NCBI GenBank assembly: GCA_963205455.1
Contig: CAUJJL010000024.1
Span: 1-43,820, forward strand
Source: Verrucomicrobiota bacterium
GTDB taxonomy: Bacteria > Verrucomicrobiota > Verrucomicrobiia > Opitutales > Opitutaceae
Direction of reading: 5' to 3'
DNA: 43,820 nt
A program made the position numbers and the translations under genes. The notes under the pieces were generated by a model that was given only the letters and a program-made list of their open reading frames with translations, had not been told where the DNA came from and made no database searches. Below, piece after piece: positions 30,689-40,208 of the stretch. Every line of letters begins with the position of its first letter. Within the stretch, counting starts at the first letter, position 1.

Positions 30689-33340
30689 TTGCCCAATTCT
30701 GATATGAGATCACCCCTTCTTCTTGTTCCCCTACTTTTCGTCTGCACGGGATTCGCCGAACCGGTACGCATCTATCTTGGTGAAGATGATCACACGGATT
30801 TCATGTGGACGGCGGACGCTGAAACTTACGAAAGGGTTTTTGTCGAAATGCTCGACCATCATCTCGCGCTCGCCGCGCAGACCGCGGACAACGAATCGCC
30901 CTATCGGCATCGTTTCAATTGCGATGGCAATCACTGGCTGTGGAGTTATGAACGAAAGAAACCAGCGGTCGAGTTTGAGCGCCTCATGACGCGGGTGGCA
31001 GACGGAACCATCAGCGCGCCGCTCAATGCGCTGGTGTCCTGTTACGGAGGCCAGCCGACCGAGGCCGTGCTGCGCGGCATGTACTACGCCGGGCGCCTCG
31101 AGCGCCGATTTGGGATTCGCTTCAAACTCGCGGTTGCGATGGAGAACCAGACTTTTCCTCTTGGGCTGGCGTCGCTCTGGGCGGGAGCCGGAGCCGACTT
31201 CAGTTGGCGCGGCATTTGCGGGTGCGCGAGTCGGATGAAGAATCGGGAACTTGCCCACCGCGATCATGAGATCTACTGGTGTGCCGGGCCTGATGGCCGA
31301 CGGGTGCTGATGAAGTGGCATTCATTCGCGCTTCCGGGAGGCAGCAAACGCAGCGGAGGCTATGCCGAGGCCTTCGATCCCGTGAAGGCGATCGAGTTCC
31401 TCGACACGGATGCCCCTTTTCTCGCGCGCTATCGTCCTGTCGGCGCCGATGAACCCTATCGGGTTCGTGCTGCGTTTGGGTTCGGCTGGGATGCCCTCGA
31501 CCGCAAGACCGGGGAGCCGTATCTGCCGAATCCCAAGCAGTATCCCTTCGTCGACCATTTTCATCGCATTGCGAGGGCTTCATCGAATCCGGAGCGACAG
31601 GTCATTGTTTCCAATGAGGAGGATTTCTTCCGTGATTTCTCTGCGCACTACGCCGAGCGGCTGCCAACCGAGTCCCTCACCTATGGCAACGAGTGGGATC
31701 TCTATAGCGCGTCGCTCGCGGAAACCTCGGCGCGGGTGCGCCGTGCTGTGGAAGGCCTGCGAACCGCCGAGGCACTCGCGACCGTTGTCAGCCTGCAGGA
31801 TCCAGGACTGCTCCCCGATCGCGTGAGCGCACGCGACCAGGCTTTCCAGGATCTCGGTCTCTTTTGGGAGCACGACTGGACTGCAGATGGGCCTGTCACA
31901 CGTGAGGCCCGTGCCGAATGGCAGCGGAAACTCGCGACTGAAATTGAAGATTACGTCGACACACTGAGGGATGATGCAGCTTCCGCGCTCTCGAAAATCA
32001 TCGCTGCCCCCGCGGGAGCCTGCAGGTATTTTGTGTTCAATCCGCTGGGATGGGTACGGACAGATGCCGCGGATCTTTCCTACGCGGGTGGAGACGACGT
32101 GGAGGTTGTCGATTTGACTTCGGGGAAGAGCGTCGAGCATCAATTCATCGAGGACTCCGGGAAGAGGAGCCTTCGTATCCTTGCGCGTGACCTGCCGCCT
32201 GTGGGTTACCGGATCTACGAAGTGCGCACGGGTCGGGCTGGCACCGTGGCGCACGAACTCGCGGCGATCGCCGACGGACGAGTGCTGGAAAATTCCCGGG
32301 TGAAGCTCGTGCTGGATTCTGATGGCGCGATCACCAGCTTGGTCGACAAGCGTGAGCCCGATGCCGACCTTGCCGCCAGTATCGACGGACTGAAGGTCAA
32401 TGACTTCGCGGCGAATCAATCCGGAGGCCATGGGCCTGTGGTCCAGAATGCCGGACCGGTTTCCGTTACCGTCCGACTGACAAGCGATGCCGGGCGCAAT
32501 CATGTCACCCGGGTGACGCTCTATCGCGATTCCGACCGCATCGACATTGTCAACGAAATCACCGAGAACTTCGGTGACGTCCGGCATTGGTCGTTTAGTT
32601 TCAACCTGGCATCGCCCCAGGTCCATACCGAGGAACTCGGTGCGATTCTTCGTCTGGCCAGAAAATCCGAAGGAGGCGACTATGCCGATCGCAATGCGCG
32701 CTACGATTACGCGACCCTCAATCATTTCGCCGACATCACGGACGGAGCAGGCCGTCGTGGAGTCACCCTTTCGAACTGGGATTGTGCGTTCATGCGACTT
32801 GGCCGGAGTTCACCGGATGCCCTTGATACGAAGACCGCCCAACTCAACGTGCTTTCAGGCGGTCAGGTGGATGGTGATCAGCTCGGTATACGAAACCAGG
32901 GAGGGGAGACGCATTTCCTTCAACGCTTCGCGCTTCGTCCCCACCGAGGCTATGATGCCGCCACGGCGATGCGCTTTGCGCTAGAGCATCAGAACCCGCT
33001 GATTGCCGGGCAGGTGACAGGCACGTCGGAGGCGCCGCTGCGCGAGGGTGCCTTTTCCTTGGTAGCGATCGATGATCCCCGGGTGCTTCTCTGGGCAATC
33101 AAGCCCGCGGAAGAGGGCATCGACCGGGGTGTCATCGCGCGCGTGTGGAATGTGGCGGACGTTTCTTCCACGACTCAATTCCACTTTGGAACCCGTCTTG
33201 TGGAGGCACGACGCACGACGCACGTTGAGACCGATCTGGAACCCGTTACCCTTGACGTGCGAGGTGTGCTTTCAGCAACGTTGGCGCGCCAGCAACTCCA
33301 GACGTTTCGTCTGTTTTTCCGTCCAAACTCATCCCGCTGA
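30689..33340 (+). CDS. GH38-like alpha-mannosidase family protein, secreted
   Basis: The 883-residue protein has a signal peptide (LLLVPLLFVCTGFA) and an N-terminal domain related to GH38. DDHTDFMW holds the zinc-type H35-x-D37. CYGGQPTEAVLRGMYYAGRLE follows, then EIYWCAGPDGRRVLMKWHS. The C-terminal GH38 beta domain begins near NSRVKLVLDSDGAITSLVDK and runs to the end. The usual nucleophile block WQIDPFGHS is not found. The matching place reads AMENQTFPLGLASLWAGAG, so the catalytic residue is unclear and the sugar may not be mannose. Start: GGGAGG at 30673-30678 sits ten bases before a TTG at 30689; ATG 30704 (MRSPLLL) is the alternative and leaves a cleaner signal peptide. Confidence 0.75.
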   Translation: MPNSDMRSPLLLVPLLFVCTGFAEPVRIYLGEDDHTDFMWTADAETYERVFVEMLDHHLALAAQTADNESPYRHRFNCDGNHWLWSYERKKPAVEFERLMTRVADGTISAPLNALVSCYGGQPTEAVLRGMYYAGRLERRFGIRFKLAVAMENQTFPLGLASLWAGAGADFSWRGICGCASRMKNRELAHRDHEIYWCAGPDGRRVLMKWHSFALPGGSKRSGGYAEAFDPVKAIEFLDTDAPFLARYRPVGADEPYRVRAAFGFGWDALDRKTGEPYLPNPKQYPFVDHFHRIARASSNPERQVIVSNEEDFFRDFSAHYAERLPTESLTYGNEWDLYSASLAETSARVRRAVEGLRTAEALATVVSLQDPGLLPDRVSARDQAFQDLGLFWEHDWTADGPVTREARAEWQRKLATEIEDYVDTLRDDAASALSKIIAAPAGACRYFVFNPLGWVRTDAADLSYAGGDDVEVVDLTSGKSVEHQFIEDSGKRSLRILARDLPPVGYRIYEVRTGRAGTVAHELAAIADGRVLENSRVKLVLDSDGAITSLVDKREPDADLAASIDGLKVNDFAANQSGGHGPVVQNAGPVSVTVRLTSDAGRNHVTRVTLYRDSDRIDIVNEITENFGDVRHWSFSFNLASPQVHTEELGAILRLARKSEGGDYADRNARYDYATLNHFADITDGAGRRGVTLSNWDCAFMRLGRSSPDALDTKTAQLNVLSGGQVDGDQLGIRNQGGETHFLQRFALRPHRGYDAATAMRFALEHQNPLIAGQVTGTSEAPLREGAFSLVAIDDPRVLLWAIKPAEEGIDRGVIARVWNVADVSSTTQFHFGTRLVEARRTTHVETDLEPVTLDVRGVLSATLARQQLQTFRLFFRPNSSR

Positions 33341-33341
33341 T

Positions 33342-33356
33342 GCAGCTCGTAGCTGC
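33342..33356. promoter_or_regulatory. Palindrome just after the GH38-like stop
   Basis: GCAGCTCGTAGCTGC is a perfect six-base inverted repeat with a three-base centre. It begins one base after the GH38-like stop and ends 52 bases before the GH36 start. It could be an operator for the GH36 gene or a small hairpin. No matching copy was noticed elsewhere in the window. Confidence 0.3.
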
Positions 33357-33407
33357 TTGGGATGCCGTCACCGCAATTGCCCATTTCACCCTTAACCCCT
33401 GTCGATC

Positions 33408-35618
33408 ATGTCCCGTTTCCGAATTTTCCTACCATGCGCGGTTGCCCAACTGATGATTGTTCTTGGATCGGGCGTTGCGCCTCTGCACGCGGCGTCCAGG
33501 CAAAGCGCTGCGCCGACTGCTGCGCAATTTGCGTCGTGGACCGACAGCCAGTTGATCCTCGACAACGGTGTGGTTCGCAGGGTGGTGACGTTGAAACCGG
33601 ACGGCATCCTGACGGCACAACTCACACTCGCCGAATTTCCGGAGAGTTCGATGGTCTCCAAGGACAAGGGAGGCGAGTTTCGTTTTGTTTTGCATGGCGG
33701 AAAGACCCTCACGGGAGCTTCCGGCTGGTCGCGGCCAAACTGTGAGCTTGCGAATGACTCCCATGGAGGACGCGGCGCGGCGATTGTGCTGGAGTCACCC
33801 GAGAGCCTGCGCGTGAAGGTAGTTTACCTGCTCTATCCAGGACTGCCGGTTGTACGAAAACAGCTCATCATTGAGAATGTCGGACTGGTGGATGTTGCAG
33901 TTGAGAACGTGGACGTCGAAAACCTGCAGATGGCAGACGACGACGTGCATTGCCAAACCTATGCGGACTATGGGCGTCGGGCCCATGTCGGTCCGTATCT
34001 CGGTGACTGGCATGATGCGCTCACGATGCTCTTGTTCTCGACGAAGAAATTCGATGCACGAGCAGCCACCTGGGGACTTGCGATCGGAAACGAGGCGTCC
34101 GGTGTTCTCAAACGCGTGTCAGCGTTTCTGGATGGGCGGAATGAGGTTTCGGTCGGAGTGAAGCGCGCGGAGGAACCCTATGCATTTCGTCGCTGGCTGC
34201 GGTCGGGAGAGAACTGGGCGAGTGAACGCACCTTCATCGTGCCGTATGCCAATACGTTTCCAGGAGCGGTTCTCAGCGGGCCGGTCAATGATTTCGTGCG
34301 ACGTCACCTCGGACTTCGTCTTGCCGAGCTCACGCGCAAGCCCACCTTTGTCTACAATACCTGGATGCCTTTCACGGTGGATATTGATGAGCGCCTGATC
34401 ATGGACCTGGCGAAGCAGGCATCTGAAATGGGTTTCGAGGAGTTCGTGATCGATGATGGCTGGCAGGCCAACCGTACGGACAAGCCGGGCCCGCGGCCGA
34501 TTGGCGATTGGCTTGTTGACAAGAAGCGCTTTCCGCACGGCCTCAAGCCGGTGTTTGACTACATCAAGGGTCTCGGAATGAAGCCCGGCCTTTGGCTGAG
34601 TCTTGGTGCGGTTTCGACCGATTCGGCGGTCTATGCGGAACATCCGGAATGGATGGCTCTTGGGGCTGATCAACGCCCGATTTACCTGCACAATACCACG
34701 TCCAAGACACGAGTCACGGCCTGTCTGGCCACCGGCTGGACTGAGTACTTCAAGGAACTGCTTCTGCGGCTGGTTCGCGACAACGGGCTTGAGTACGTCA
34801 AACTTGATCTCGCGGTGGTGAGCAGCGCCTATGTCAATGACCCTTGGATTTCGGGATGCCATGCGACGAATCACCCGGGACATCGTGATCACGCGGAATC
34901 CCATGAGGCGATTTATGCGGCGCTCTGGCGCATGTTTGACGAGCTTCATGCGGCCGCGCCTCAGCTCTTCATCGACTGCACGTACGAAGCGATCGGCAAG
35001 ATGAACCTCGTGGATTACGCGCTCTGCGCGCATGCGGAAGGTGATTGGCTGAGCAACTTCGACAATCCCGCGACGCTCGACAGTTGGCGGGTGCGTCAGA
35101 TGGCCTGGTGGCGTTCGCCCGCGATGCCTGCGACGGCACTCGTGATCGGCAATCAGCGCCTTGATGATCCGAACTGGGAGCAGTCGTTCAAATCACTCGT
35201 TGGCGCGTTTCCAATTTTCCTCGGTGACCTCCGTGAGGTGCCTTCCGAGCGCAAGCAACACATTCGCCAATGGGCGGACTGGCTCAAACAAATGCAGGCC
35301 AAATATGACTATGCCATGTTTCGCAGCGATCTGCCGGGATTCGGAGAGCCGACGGCAGGGGCGTGGGATGGATTTTCACGCATCAACACGGATACGCAGG
35401 CGGGCGGACTTGTCGGGGTGTTTCGTGAACACGCGCGCGAGAAATCCCGACGTGTATTTGTTCCCGGCCTTGCACCACGGGATTCCTATGAAGTCAGCCT
35501 GGCTCCCGAGGGGAAGGTCCTTCACGTGATGACCGGACAAGAACTCGCGGAGAAGGGATTTATGGTCACTCTCGAGCATGTTCAGGATGGGGCGATCTTC
35601 GGAATCGAGCGCCGATGA
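33408..35618 (+). CDS. Secreted GH36-type alpha-galactosidase
   Basis: The 736-residue protein has a signal peptide (about 1-28) and an N-terminal beta-supersandwich. The melibiase TIM barrel follows: FVYNTWMPF (314-322), FVIDDGWQ (347-354), GMKPGLWLSLGAVS (390-403) and YVKLDLAVV with D467, the GH36 nucleophile position. A C-terminal beta domain ends FGIERR. The acid/base region reads GDWLSNFDNPATLDSWRVRQ, and the exact Asp is not certain by eye. Retaining alpha-galactosidase activity is expected, although GH36 relatives include other specificities. It follows the GH38-like gene by 67 bases and probably works in the periplasm on the same side-chain-rich glycan. Confidence 0.83.
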   Translation: MSRFRIFLPCAVAQLMIVLGSGVAPLHAASRQSAAPTAAQFASWTDSQLILDNGVVRRVVTLKPDGILTAQLTLAEFPESSMVSKDKGGEFRFVLHGGKTLTGASGWSRPNCELANDSHGGRGAAIVLESPESLRVKVVYLLYPGLPVVRKQLIIENVGLVDVAVENVDVENLQMADDDVHCQTYADYGRRAHVGPYLGDWHDALTMLLFSTKKFDARAATWGLAIGNEASGVLKRVSAFLDGRNEVSVGVKRAEEPYAFRRWLRSGENWASERTFIVPYANTFPGAVLSGPVNDFVRRHLGLRLAELTRKPTFVYNTWMPFTVDIDERLIMDLAKQASEMGFEEFVIDDGWQANRTDKPGPRPIGDWLVDKKRFPHGLKPVFDYIKGLGMKPGLWLSLGAVSTDSAVYAEHPEWMALGADQRPIYLHNTTSKTRVTACLATGWTEYFKELLLRLVRDNGLEYVKLDLAVVSSAYVNDPWISGCHATNHPGHRDHAESHEAIYAALWRMFDELHAAAPQLFIDCTYEAIGKMNLVDYALCAHAEGDWLSNFDNPATLDSWRVRQMAWWRSPAMPATALVIGNQRLDDPNWEQSFKSLVGAFPIFLGDLREVPSERKQHIRQWADWLKQMQAKYDYAMFRSDLPGFGEPTAGAWDGFSRINTDTQAGGLVGVFREHAREKSRRVFVPGLAPRDSYEVSLAPEGKVLHVMTGQELAEKGFMVTLEHVQDGAIFGIERR

Positions 35619-35727
35619 ATCTGTCAGGTCTTTAGAAAATCAACTCGTGGCGCATCGGATGACCCGACGGGAGAACCCGCCGTGACCGAGTGACTCCTTG
35701 CCAATTGACCCGGACGGGTGTTGGTAG

Positions 35728-37029
35728 ATGGGGATGACTTCTGCATCTCTACCTCGTGGGACTTTTGGGATCGACCTGTCTCGAATGCTGAGGGGAGGAA
35801 TGGCCCCCGGTTTGCTGATGTTTTTATCAGCGAGTGTGCTGCTTCCGCTTGCCGGAGCAGATACCGCCGCTGACGTGCACCGGCGCGCGCTGGTACTGGA
35901 CACGCATTTCGACTCCGCGGTGAACCTGGCGCGCCCGGGATGGGATGTCATGCAGCGTCACACCTGGGAAAAGGATTTCAGCCAGGTTGACTACCCGCGT
36001 CTGGTCGAGGGAGGGGTCGATGGGGGATTCTGGGCGATCTATGTGGGACAAGGAGCGCGGACGCCTGAAGGGCATGCGATCGCCCGCGACAATGCACTCG
36101 GCATCGGAGTCAGGATCCGGGAAATGGTCGCGCGAAATCACGATCATTTCGAGATCGCCCTGCGCAGTGCGGATGCCGCTCGCATTGCAGCGACGGGAAA
36201 ACAGTTTGTATTCCTCTCGATGGAGAACGCCTACCCGATCGGCAGGGATCTCACGCTCGTGAAGACCTTCTACAACATGGGAGTCCGTCTGCTAGGTCCC
36301 GTACACCTTTCAAACAACGAAATGGGCGATTCGGCGACGGATGTGAACGGTCCCGAGCATGGCGGATTGAGTGAACTCGGGCGACAGCTTGTCAGGGAGT
36401 GCAATCGCCTCGGCATCGTGATGGACGGGTCGCATTCGTCGGACCAGGTGCTCCGGGATATGCTGAAGCTTTCGGAGACGCCCGTTCTCTTGTCACATTC
36501 CGGCTGCAAGGCCGTGTATGCTCATCCGCGCAACATTGACGATGACCTGATGCGCGAGCTCGCTGCCAAGGGAGGCGTCATCCAGATCAATGCCTTCAGC
36601 GCCTATGTTGCAAATGTCGGCACCGATCCCGAACGCAATCGCGCCATAGGCGCATTGATCGCCAGTTTTGGCGGGCGTTCAGGAATCAATACTCCCGAGC
36701 GGCTTGCCGCCTATCTTGCCGGACGCGCAGATCTGGAGCGCAAGCACCCTTTTGCCCGGGCCAGCTTCGACCAATACATGGCCCATGTGCTCCATGCCTT
36801 GAAGGTGGTCGGACCCGATCATGTTGGTTTCAGCGGCGACTATGATGGCGGAGGTGGCGTGGATGAACTGATGGACGTGACGGGCCTGCCGAAAATCACG
36901 GAGAGGCTCCTTGCCGCGGGCTACACGGAAACCGACATTGATAAATTCTGGAGCGGAAACGCGCTTCGGGTGCTGAAGGCGGCGGAGGATCATGCCGCCG
37001 GACTTTCGGGCAATCACCAGCCTCGGTGA
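35728..37029 (+). CDS. Membrane dipeptidase, peptidase family M19
   Basis: The 433-residue protein carries an N-terminal hydrophobic export segment (about 28-43) and the complete binuclear-zinc set of M19 renal-dipeptidase-like enzymes. These are H60 and D62 in DTHFD, E166 in SMENAYPIG, H236 in MDGSHSSDQ and H257 in LLSHSG, plus the later GFSGDYDGG Asp. It hydrolyses dipeptides, often with D-residues, in the periplasm. Several starts are possible: ATG 35728, 35785 or 35800, the last preceded closely by AGGGGAGGA. It follows the GH36 gene by 109 bases. Its 3-prime end overlaps the convergent helicase gene by 16 bases. Confidence 0.92.
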   Translation: MGMTSASLPRGTFGIDLSRMLRGGMAPGLLMFLSASVLLPLAGADTAADVHRRALVLDTHFDSAVNLARPGWDVMQRHTWEKDFSQVDYPRLVEGGVDGGFWAIYVGQGARTPEGHAIARDNALGIGVRIREMVARNHDHFEIALRSADAARIAATGKQFVFLSMENAYPIGRDLTLVKTFYNMGVRLLGPVHLSNNEMGDSATDVNGPEHGGLSELGRQLVRECNRLGIVMDGSHSSDQVLRDMLKLSETPVLLSHSGCKAVYAHPRNIDDDLMRELAAKGGVIQINAFSAYVANVGTDPERNRAIGALIASFGGRSGINTPERLAAYLAGRADLERKHPFARASFDQYMAHVLHALKVVGPDHVGFSGDYDGGGGVDELMDVTGLPKITERLLAAGYTETDIDKFWSGNALRVLKAAEDHAAGLSGNHQPR

Positions 37030-39026
37030 CGTTGTATATGGAGCGGTTCATAGGAGTCGCTCGAAAGTTCCTGGAGAAAACGGCTAGGGAAGTTCGTCAT
37101 GCCATTCGGGCCACCGCGCTGATTCAGCTTCGGGAAACAGAGGTAGAGTTCGTCACGTGCGCGTGTGACGGCCACATAGAAGAGTCTTCGTTCTTCCTCC
37201 ACATCCCCGGCTTCGATGCTGCGCCGCCCGGGGAATAACCCATCTGCCAGTCCGATGACGAAGACCACGGCGTATTCGAGTCCCTTGGCCTGATGCACCG
37301 TCGTCAGCCGAATGGCGTCGGCGTCGGGATCGGCATGGCGGTCGCTTGTCTCCCCGTTCAGGAGCACGATCTGGGCGAGCAGTTCGTCCATTTCATCGAA
37401 GCGCTGCGCGAATCCGACGAGTGCCTGCAGTTCGTCGAGGCGGTCCGGGTAGTCGGCAAAGGCACCCTTGAGGTAGTCGCCATACCATCCTTGAATGGCC
37501 GTCTCGATCGCCACTGCCGGGCGCGACGTGCTCATGGCTTTGCCGACCTGCTGAAGGGAGGCGCAGAACTGCTCCCAGTCCGCACGCGCGTCCTTTGCGA
37601 CCTTGCTTTTCACATCGTCGGTCGAGAGCGCATCGAGGAAGTCCTGATGGAGAAGCTTCGCATGCTCCAGGGCGGCGGCGTAAATTTTCTGGGCACCCTT
37701 TTCGCCGACCTTGGGTAGGAGGACGGCGATGCGCGTCCAGGCGGATTCGTTGCGGGGATTGAAGACAAACTGGATTAGCGCCACGAGGTCGCGAATGTGC
37801 TGGCGTTCAAAGAACTTCACGCCGCTCGTGATCTGGTAGGGGATGCCCGCGCGGGACAGGGCGAGCTGGACCTCCAGGGAGATGAAGTGTGAACGGTAGA
37901 GGACCGCGATGTCGTGCAGGGCGACGCCTTCGTCCTCCGTCAGCGCGCGCAGGCGTTTCACGATGAAATCGGCCTGCTCACGATCGTCCATTGCCTGGAC
38001 CAGGAATGGCTTTTGCGAGTGTTTCCGCGCGGCCTTGAGTTCCTTGTCGAAGTGGCGCCCCTTGGGTTGCGCAAGAAGGACGCTGTTCGCGAGGTTCAGA
38101 ATCTCTGGCGTGGAGCGATAGTTGGTCTCGATGCGATGAATCACGGTTCCCGGATGACGGTCGGGAAACGTCATGATATTTTCAAAGTTCGCGCCGCGCC
38201 AGGAATAGATGCACTGGGCGTCGTCGCCGACGGCCATCAGGCGGTGGTGCGACGCGATGCGGTCGACGATCTGTGACTGGAGGAGGTTGGTGTCCTGGTA
38301 TTCGTCCACCAGGACGTGTCTGAAACGGTGCGCAAAGTAATCGGCGACGGAGCTGTCCTTGATGAGCAATTCGAGCCAGAATTCGAGCAGGTCGTCATAG
38401 TCGCACACGTTCTGTTCACGTTTGCGTGCTGCGTAGGCGCGCGCGAAAGCCGGAAGGGCGAGGGCGATATCCTTGTATTGGGGAAACTGCCTGTCCACAG
38501 TGTCGGCCAGTGACTGCTGCGTGTTGCGCGCGAGGGAAAGCACGCTGAAAAGCGGGCCGGGGCGGGGATTGGTTTTGTCCTTGAAGAACAGTTTGTCCTG
38601 CGAATCGACTGCCTGCTTGAGCATGGTTTCGGATTCGTCGGCGTCGAGGATGGTAAACGCCTTGGGCAGATTGATCGATTCGCCGAACATGCGGAGTGCG
38701 CGATGACCAAGGGAGTGAAAGGTACCGCCCCAGAATTGGCGCGGATCGCGACCGGTCAGATCCTGGACGCGATGCAGCATTTCCTTGGCGGCCTTGTTCG
38801 TGAAGGTGAGCAGAAGGATCTCGCCGGGGCCAACGCCCTGGGACAGCAGGTAGGCGACACGATAGGTCAGCGTGCGCGTCTTTCCCGAACCCGCGCCGGC
38901 GAGCACCAGCATGGGCCCGGGCTCTGCGGTGACTGCGGCAAACTGCTCGTCGTTGAGAAGTCCTCTGAAGTCGATTTCTGGGAACGTTTCGCGCGTGTCG
39001 GATGGAAAGGGATTATCGGTATGCAT
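37014..39026 (-). CDS. UvrD/PcrA-family DNA helicase
   Basis: The 670-residue superfamily 1A helicase has Walker A AGAGSGKT at 43-50 and the motif Ia block TFTNKAAKEM. Walker B is VLVDEYQDTN, followed by motif III DDAQCIYSWRGA, motif V TVHQAKGLEY and motif VI VAVTRARDELYL. It unwinds DNA 3-prime to 5-prime during repair and replication restart. ATG 39026 lies 22 bases after the proB stop; the longer frame to 39383 would be embedded in proB and is rejected. The C-terminus is shorter than in PcrA of Bacillus. It is the last gene of the pyrH-frr-proB run and converges on the dipeptidase gene with a 16-base overlap. Confidence 0.9.
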   Translation of the reverse strand: MHTDNPFPSDTRETFPEIDFRGLLNDEQFAAVTAEPGPMLVLAGAGSGKTRTLTYRVAYLLSQGVGPGEILLLTFTNKAAKEMLHRVQDLTGRDPRQFWGGTFHSLGHRALRMFGESINLPKAFTILDADESETMLKQAVDSQDKLFFKDKTNPRPGPLFSVLSLARNTQQSLADTVDRQFPQYKDIALALPAFARAYAARKREQNVCDYDDLLEFWLELLIKDSSVADYFAHRFRHVLVDEYQDTNLLQSQIVDRIASHHRLMAVGDDAQCIYSWRGANFENIMTFPDRHPGTVIHRIETNYRSTPEILNLANSVLLAQPKGRHFDKELKAARKHSQKPFLVQAMDDREQADFIVKRLRALTEDEGVALHDIAVLYRSHFISLEVQLALSRAGIPYQITSGVKFFERQHIRDLVALIQFVFNPRNESAWTRIAVLLPKVGEKGAQKIYAAALEHAKLLHQDFLDALSTDDVKSKVAKDARADWEQFCASLQQVGKAMSTSRPAVAIETAIQGWYGDYLKGAFADYPDRLDELQALVGFAQRFDEMDELLAQIVLLNGETSDRHADPDADAIRLTTVHQAKGLEYAVVFVIGLADGLFPGRRSIEAGDVEEERRLFYVAVTRARDELYLCFPKLNQRGGPNGMTNFPSRFLQELSSDSYEPLHIQRHRGW

Positions 39027-39048
39027 GGTCCGCTTGGAGGGTGCGCGA

Positions 39049-40158
39049 CTACAGGAGCACGAGGTCGTTGCGGTGGACAACTTCGTGGCGCTTGCGATTT
39101 GGGAACAGCGCGCGCATTTCCTCGCCGTGCTTCTCAGCGAGCCGGGGTATGTCGCTGCTTGCAAAGGCCGTTTTTCCTCTCGCAAAAATGGTGCCGTCGG
39201 GCGCGGCGATGTTGACGATGTCGCCTGGCTGGAACTGCCCGCTCGCGCTCGTGACGCCGACGGCGAGCAGGCTGCGACCTTGATCGCGAAGCACCGGCAC
39301 TGCGCAGGCGTTGACGAGGAGTGTTCCGGAGGGGCGCTGGAAATAGGCGAGCCAGCGTTTCTTGGCCTCCAGCGGAAGGCCACTTGGGACGAAAAACGTG
39401 CCGGGGCCGCCGCCCGAAAGGAGCCTGTTCAGGATGTCTGGTTCGGCGCCGCTTGCGATGAAGACTCCGCAGCCTGCCTGGGTGGCGAGCCGCGCGGCGG
39501 AGATTTTGCTGATCATCCCGCCGGTCGCGGTTTCGCTCGTGGTGCCGCCGGCCATGGCTTCGATCTCGGGGGTGATGCGCTCAACCACGGGAACGATCCG
39601 TCCGGTGCCCTTCATGTCGATCAGGCCCGGGGCAGTCGAGAGGATGGCGAGATGAGTGGCCTCTGTCAGGGAGGCAACCATTGCGGAAAGGGTGTCATTG
39701 TCGCCGAACTTGATTTCTGCGGCGCTCACCGTGTCGTTTTCGTTGATGATGGGAATCGTGCCGTAGGCGATCAGTTGCTGCAGGCATTCCTTCACGCCCA
39801 GATAGCGGGTGCGACTGCGCAGATCCTCGTGCGTGAGGAGCACCTGGGCGACAGTGAGATCGAGGGGCGAGAAGGCATTCTGCCACGTCTGCATCAAGAG
39901 GGACTGGCCAATCGCGGCGCAGGCCTGTTTCTTGGAAACGTCCCTGGGCTTCTTCTGGAGCTTGAGTGCACCCATGCCGAGACCCACCGCGCCGGAGGAG
40001 ACGACGATCACCTCGGTGCCGCGCTGCCTGAGGTCGGCGATGCCACGGGCGATTGAGCCGATGCGGTCGGTGTCAAGCTGGCCAATGCCGGATGTCAGGA
40101 CACCGGTGCCCAGCTTGACGACGATCCTGCGTGCATGGCCGGCGTTGGGTAGGGACAT
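39049..40158 (-). CDS. proB: Glutamate 5-kinase
   Basis: The 369-residue enzyme phosphorylates glutamate in the first step of proline synthesis. The amino-acid-kinase domain begins RIVVKLGTGVLTSG and includes VVSSGAVGLGM, IINENDTVSAAEIKFGDNDTLSA and the GTGGM-like ATGGMISKISAA. A C-terminal PUA domain (from about residue 285, LLVNACAVPVLRDQGRSLL) is present as in E. coli ProB, with similar total length. ATG 40158 is chosen over 40173 because GGAG lies six bases before it. The gene lies 50 bases after frr and 22 before the helicase. No proA is seen nearby. Confidence 0.95.
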   Translation of the reverse strand: MSLPNAGHARRIVVKLGTGVLTSGIGQLDTDRIGSIARGIADLRQRGTEVIVVSSGAVGLGMGALKLQKKPRDVSKKQACAAIGQSLLMQTWQNAFSPLDLTVAQVLLTHEDLRSRTRYLGVKECLQQLIAYGTIPIINENDTVSAAEIKFGDNDTLSAMVASLTEATHLAILSTAPGLIDMKGTGRIVPVVERITPEIEAMAGGTTSETATGGMISKISAARLATQAGCGVFIASGAEPDILNRLLSGGGPGTFFVPSGLPLEAKKRWLAYFQRPSGTLLVNACAVPVLRDQGRSLLAVGVTSASGQFQPGDIVNIAAPDGTIFARGKTAFASSDIPRLAEKHGEEMRALFPNRKRHEVVHRNDLVLL

Positions 40159-40208
40159 GGAATCTCCAGGCAAAATACTCCGCGAGCAGGCGGGGTGCGG
40201 CAGAAGGA

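Noticed and set aside
31580..32725. 381-codon minus-strand frame opposite the GH38-like gene
   Set aside because: It is a shadow frame without family features; the GH38 C-terminal domain is on the other strand.
39027..39383. N-terminal extension of the helicase by 119 codons
   Set aside because: It lies inside proB in another frame and is Ser/Ala/Arg-rich. Helicase homology starts after ATG 39026.
38872..40056. 394-codon plus-strand frame opposite proB and the helicase
   Set aside because: It is antisense to two conserved genes. Its Gly/Ala/Arg-rich translation has no domain.
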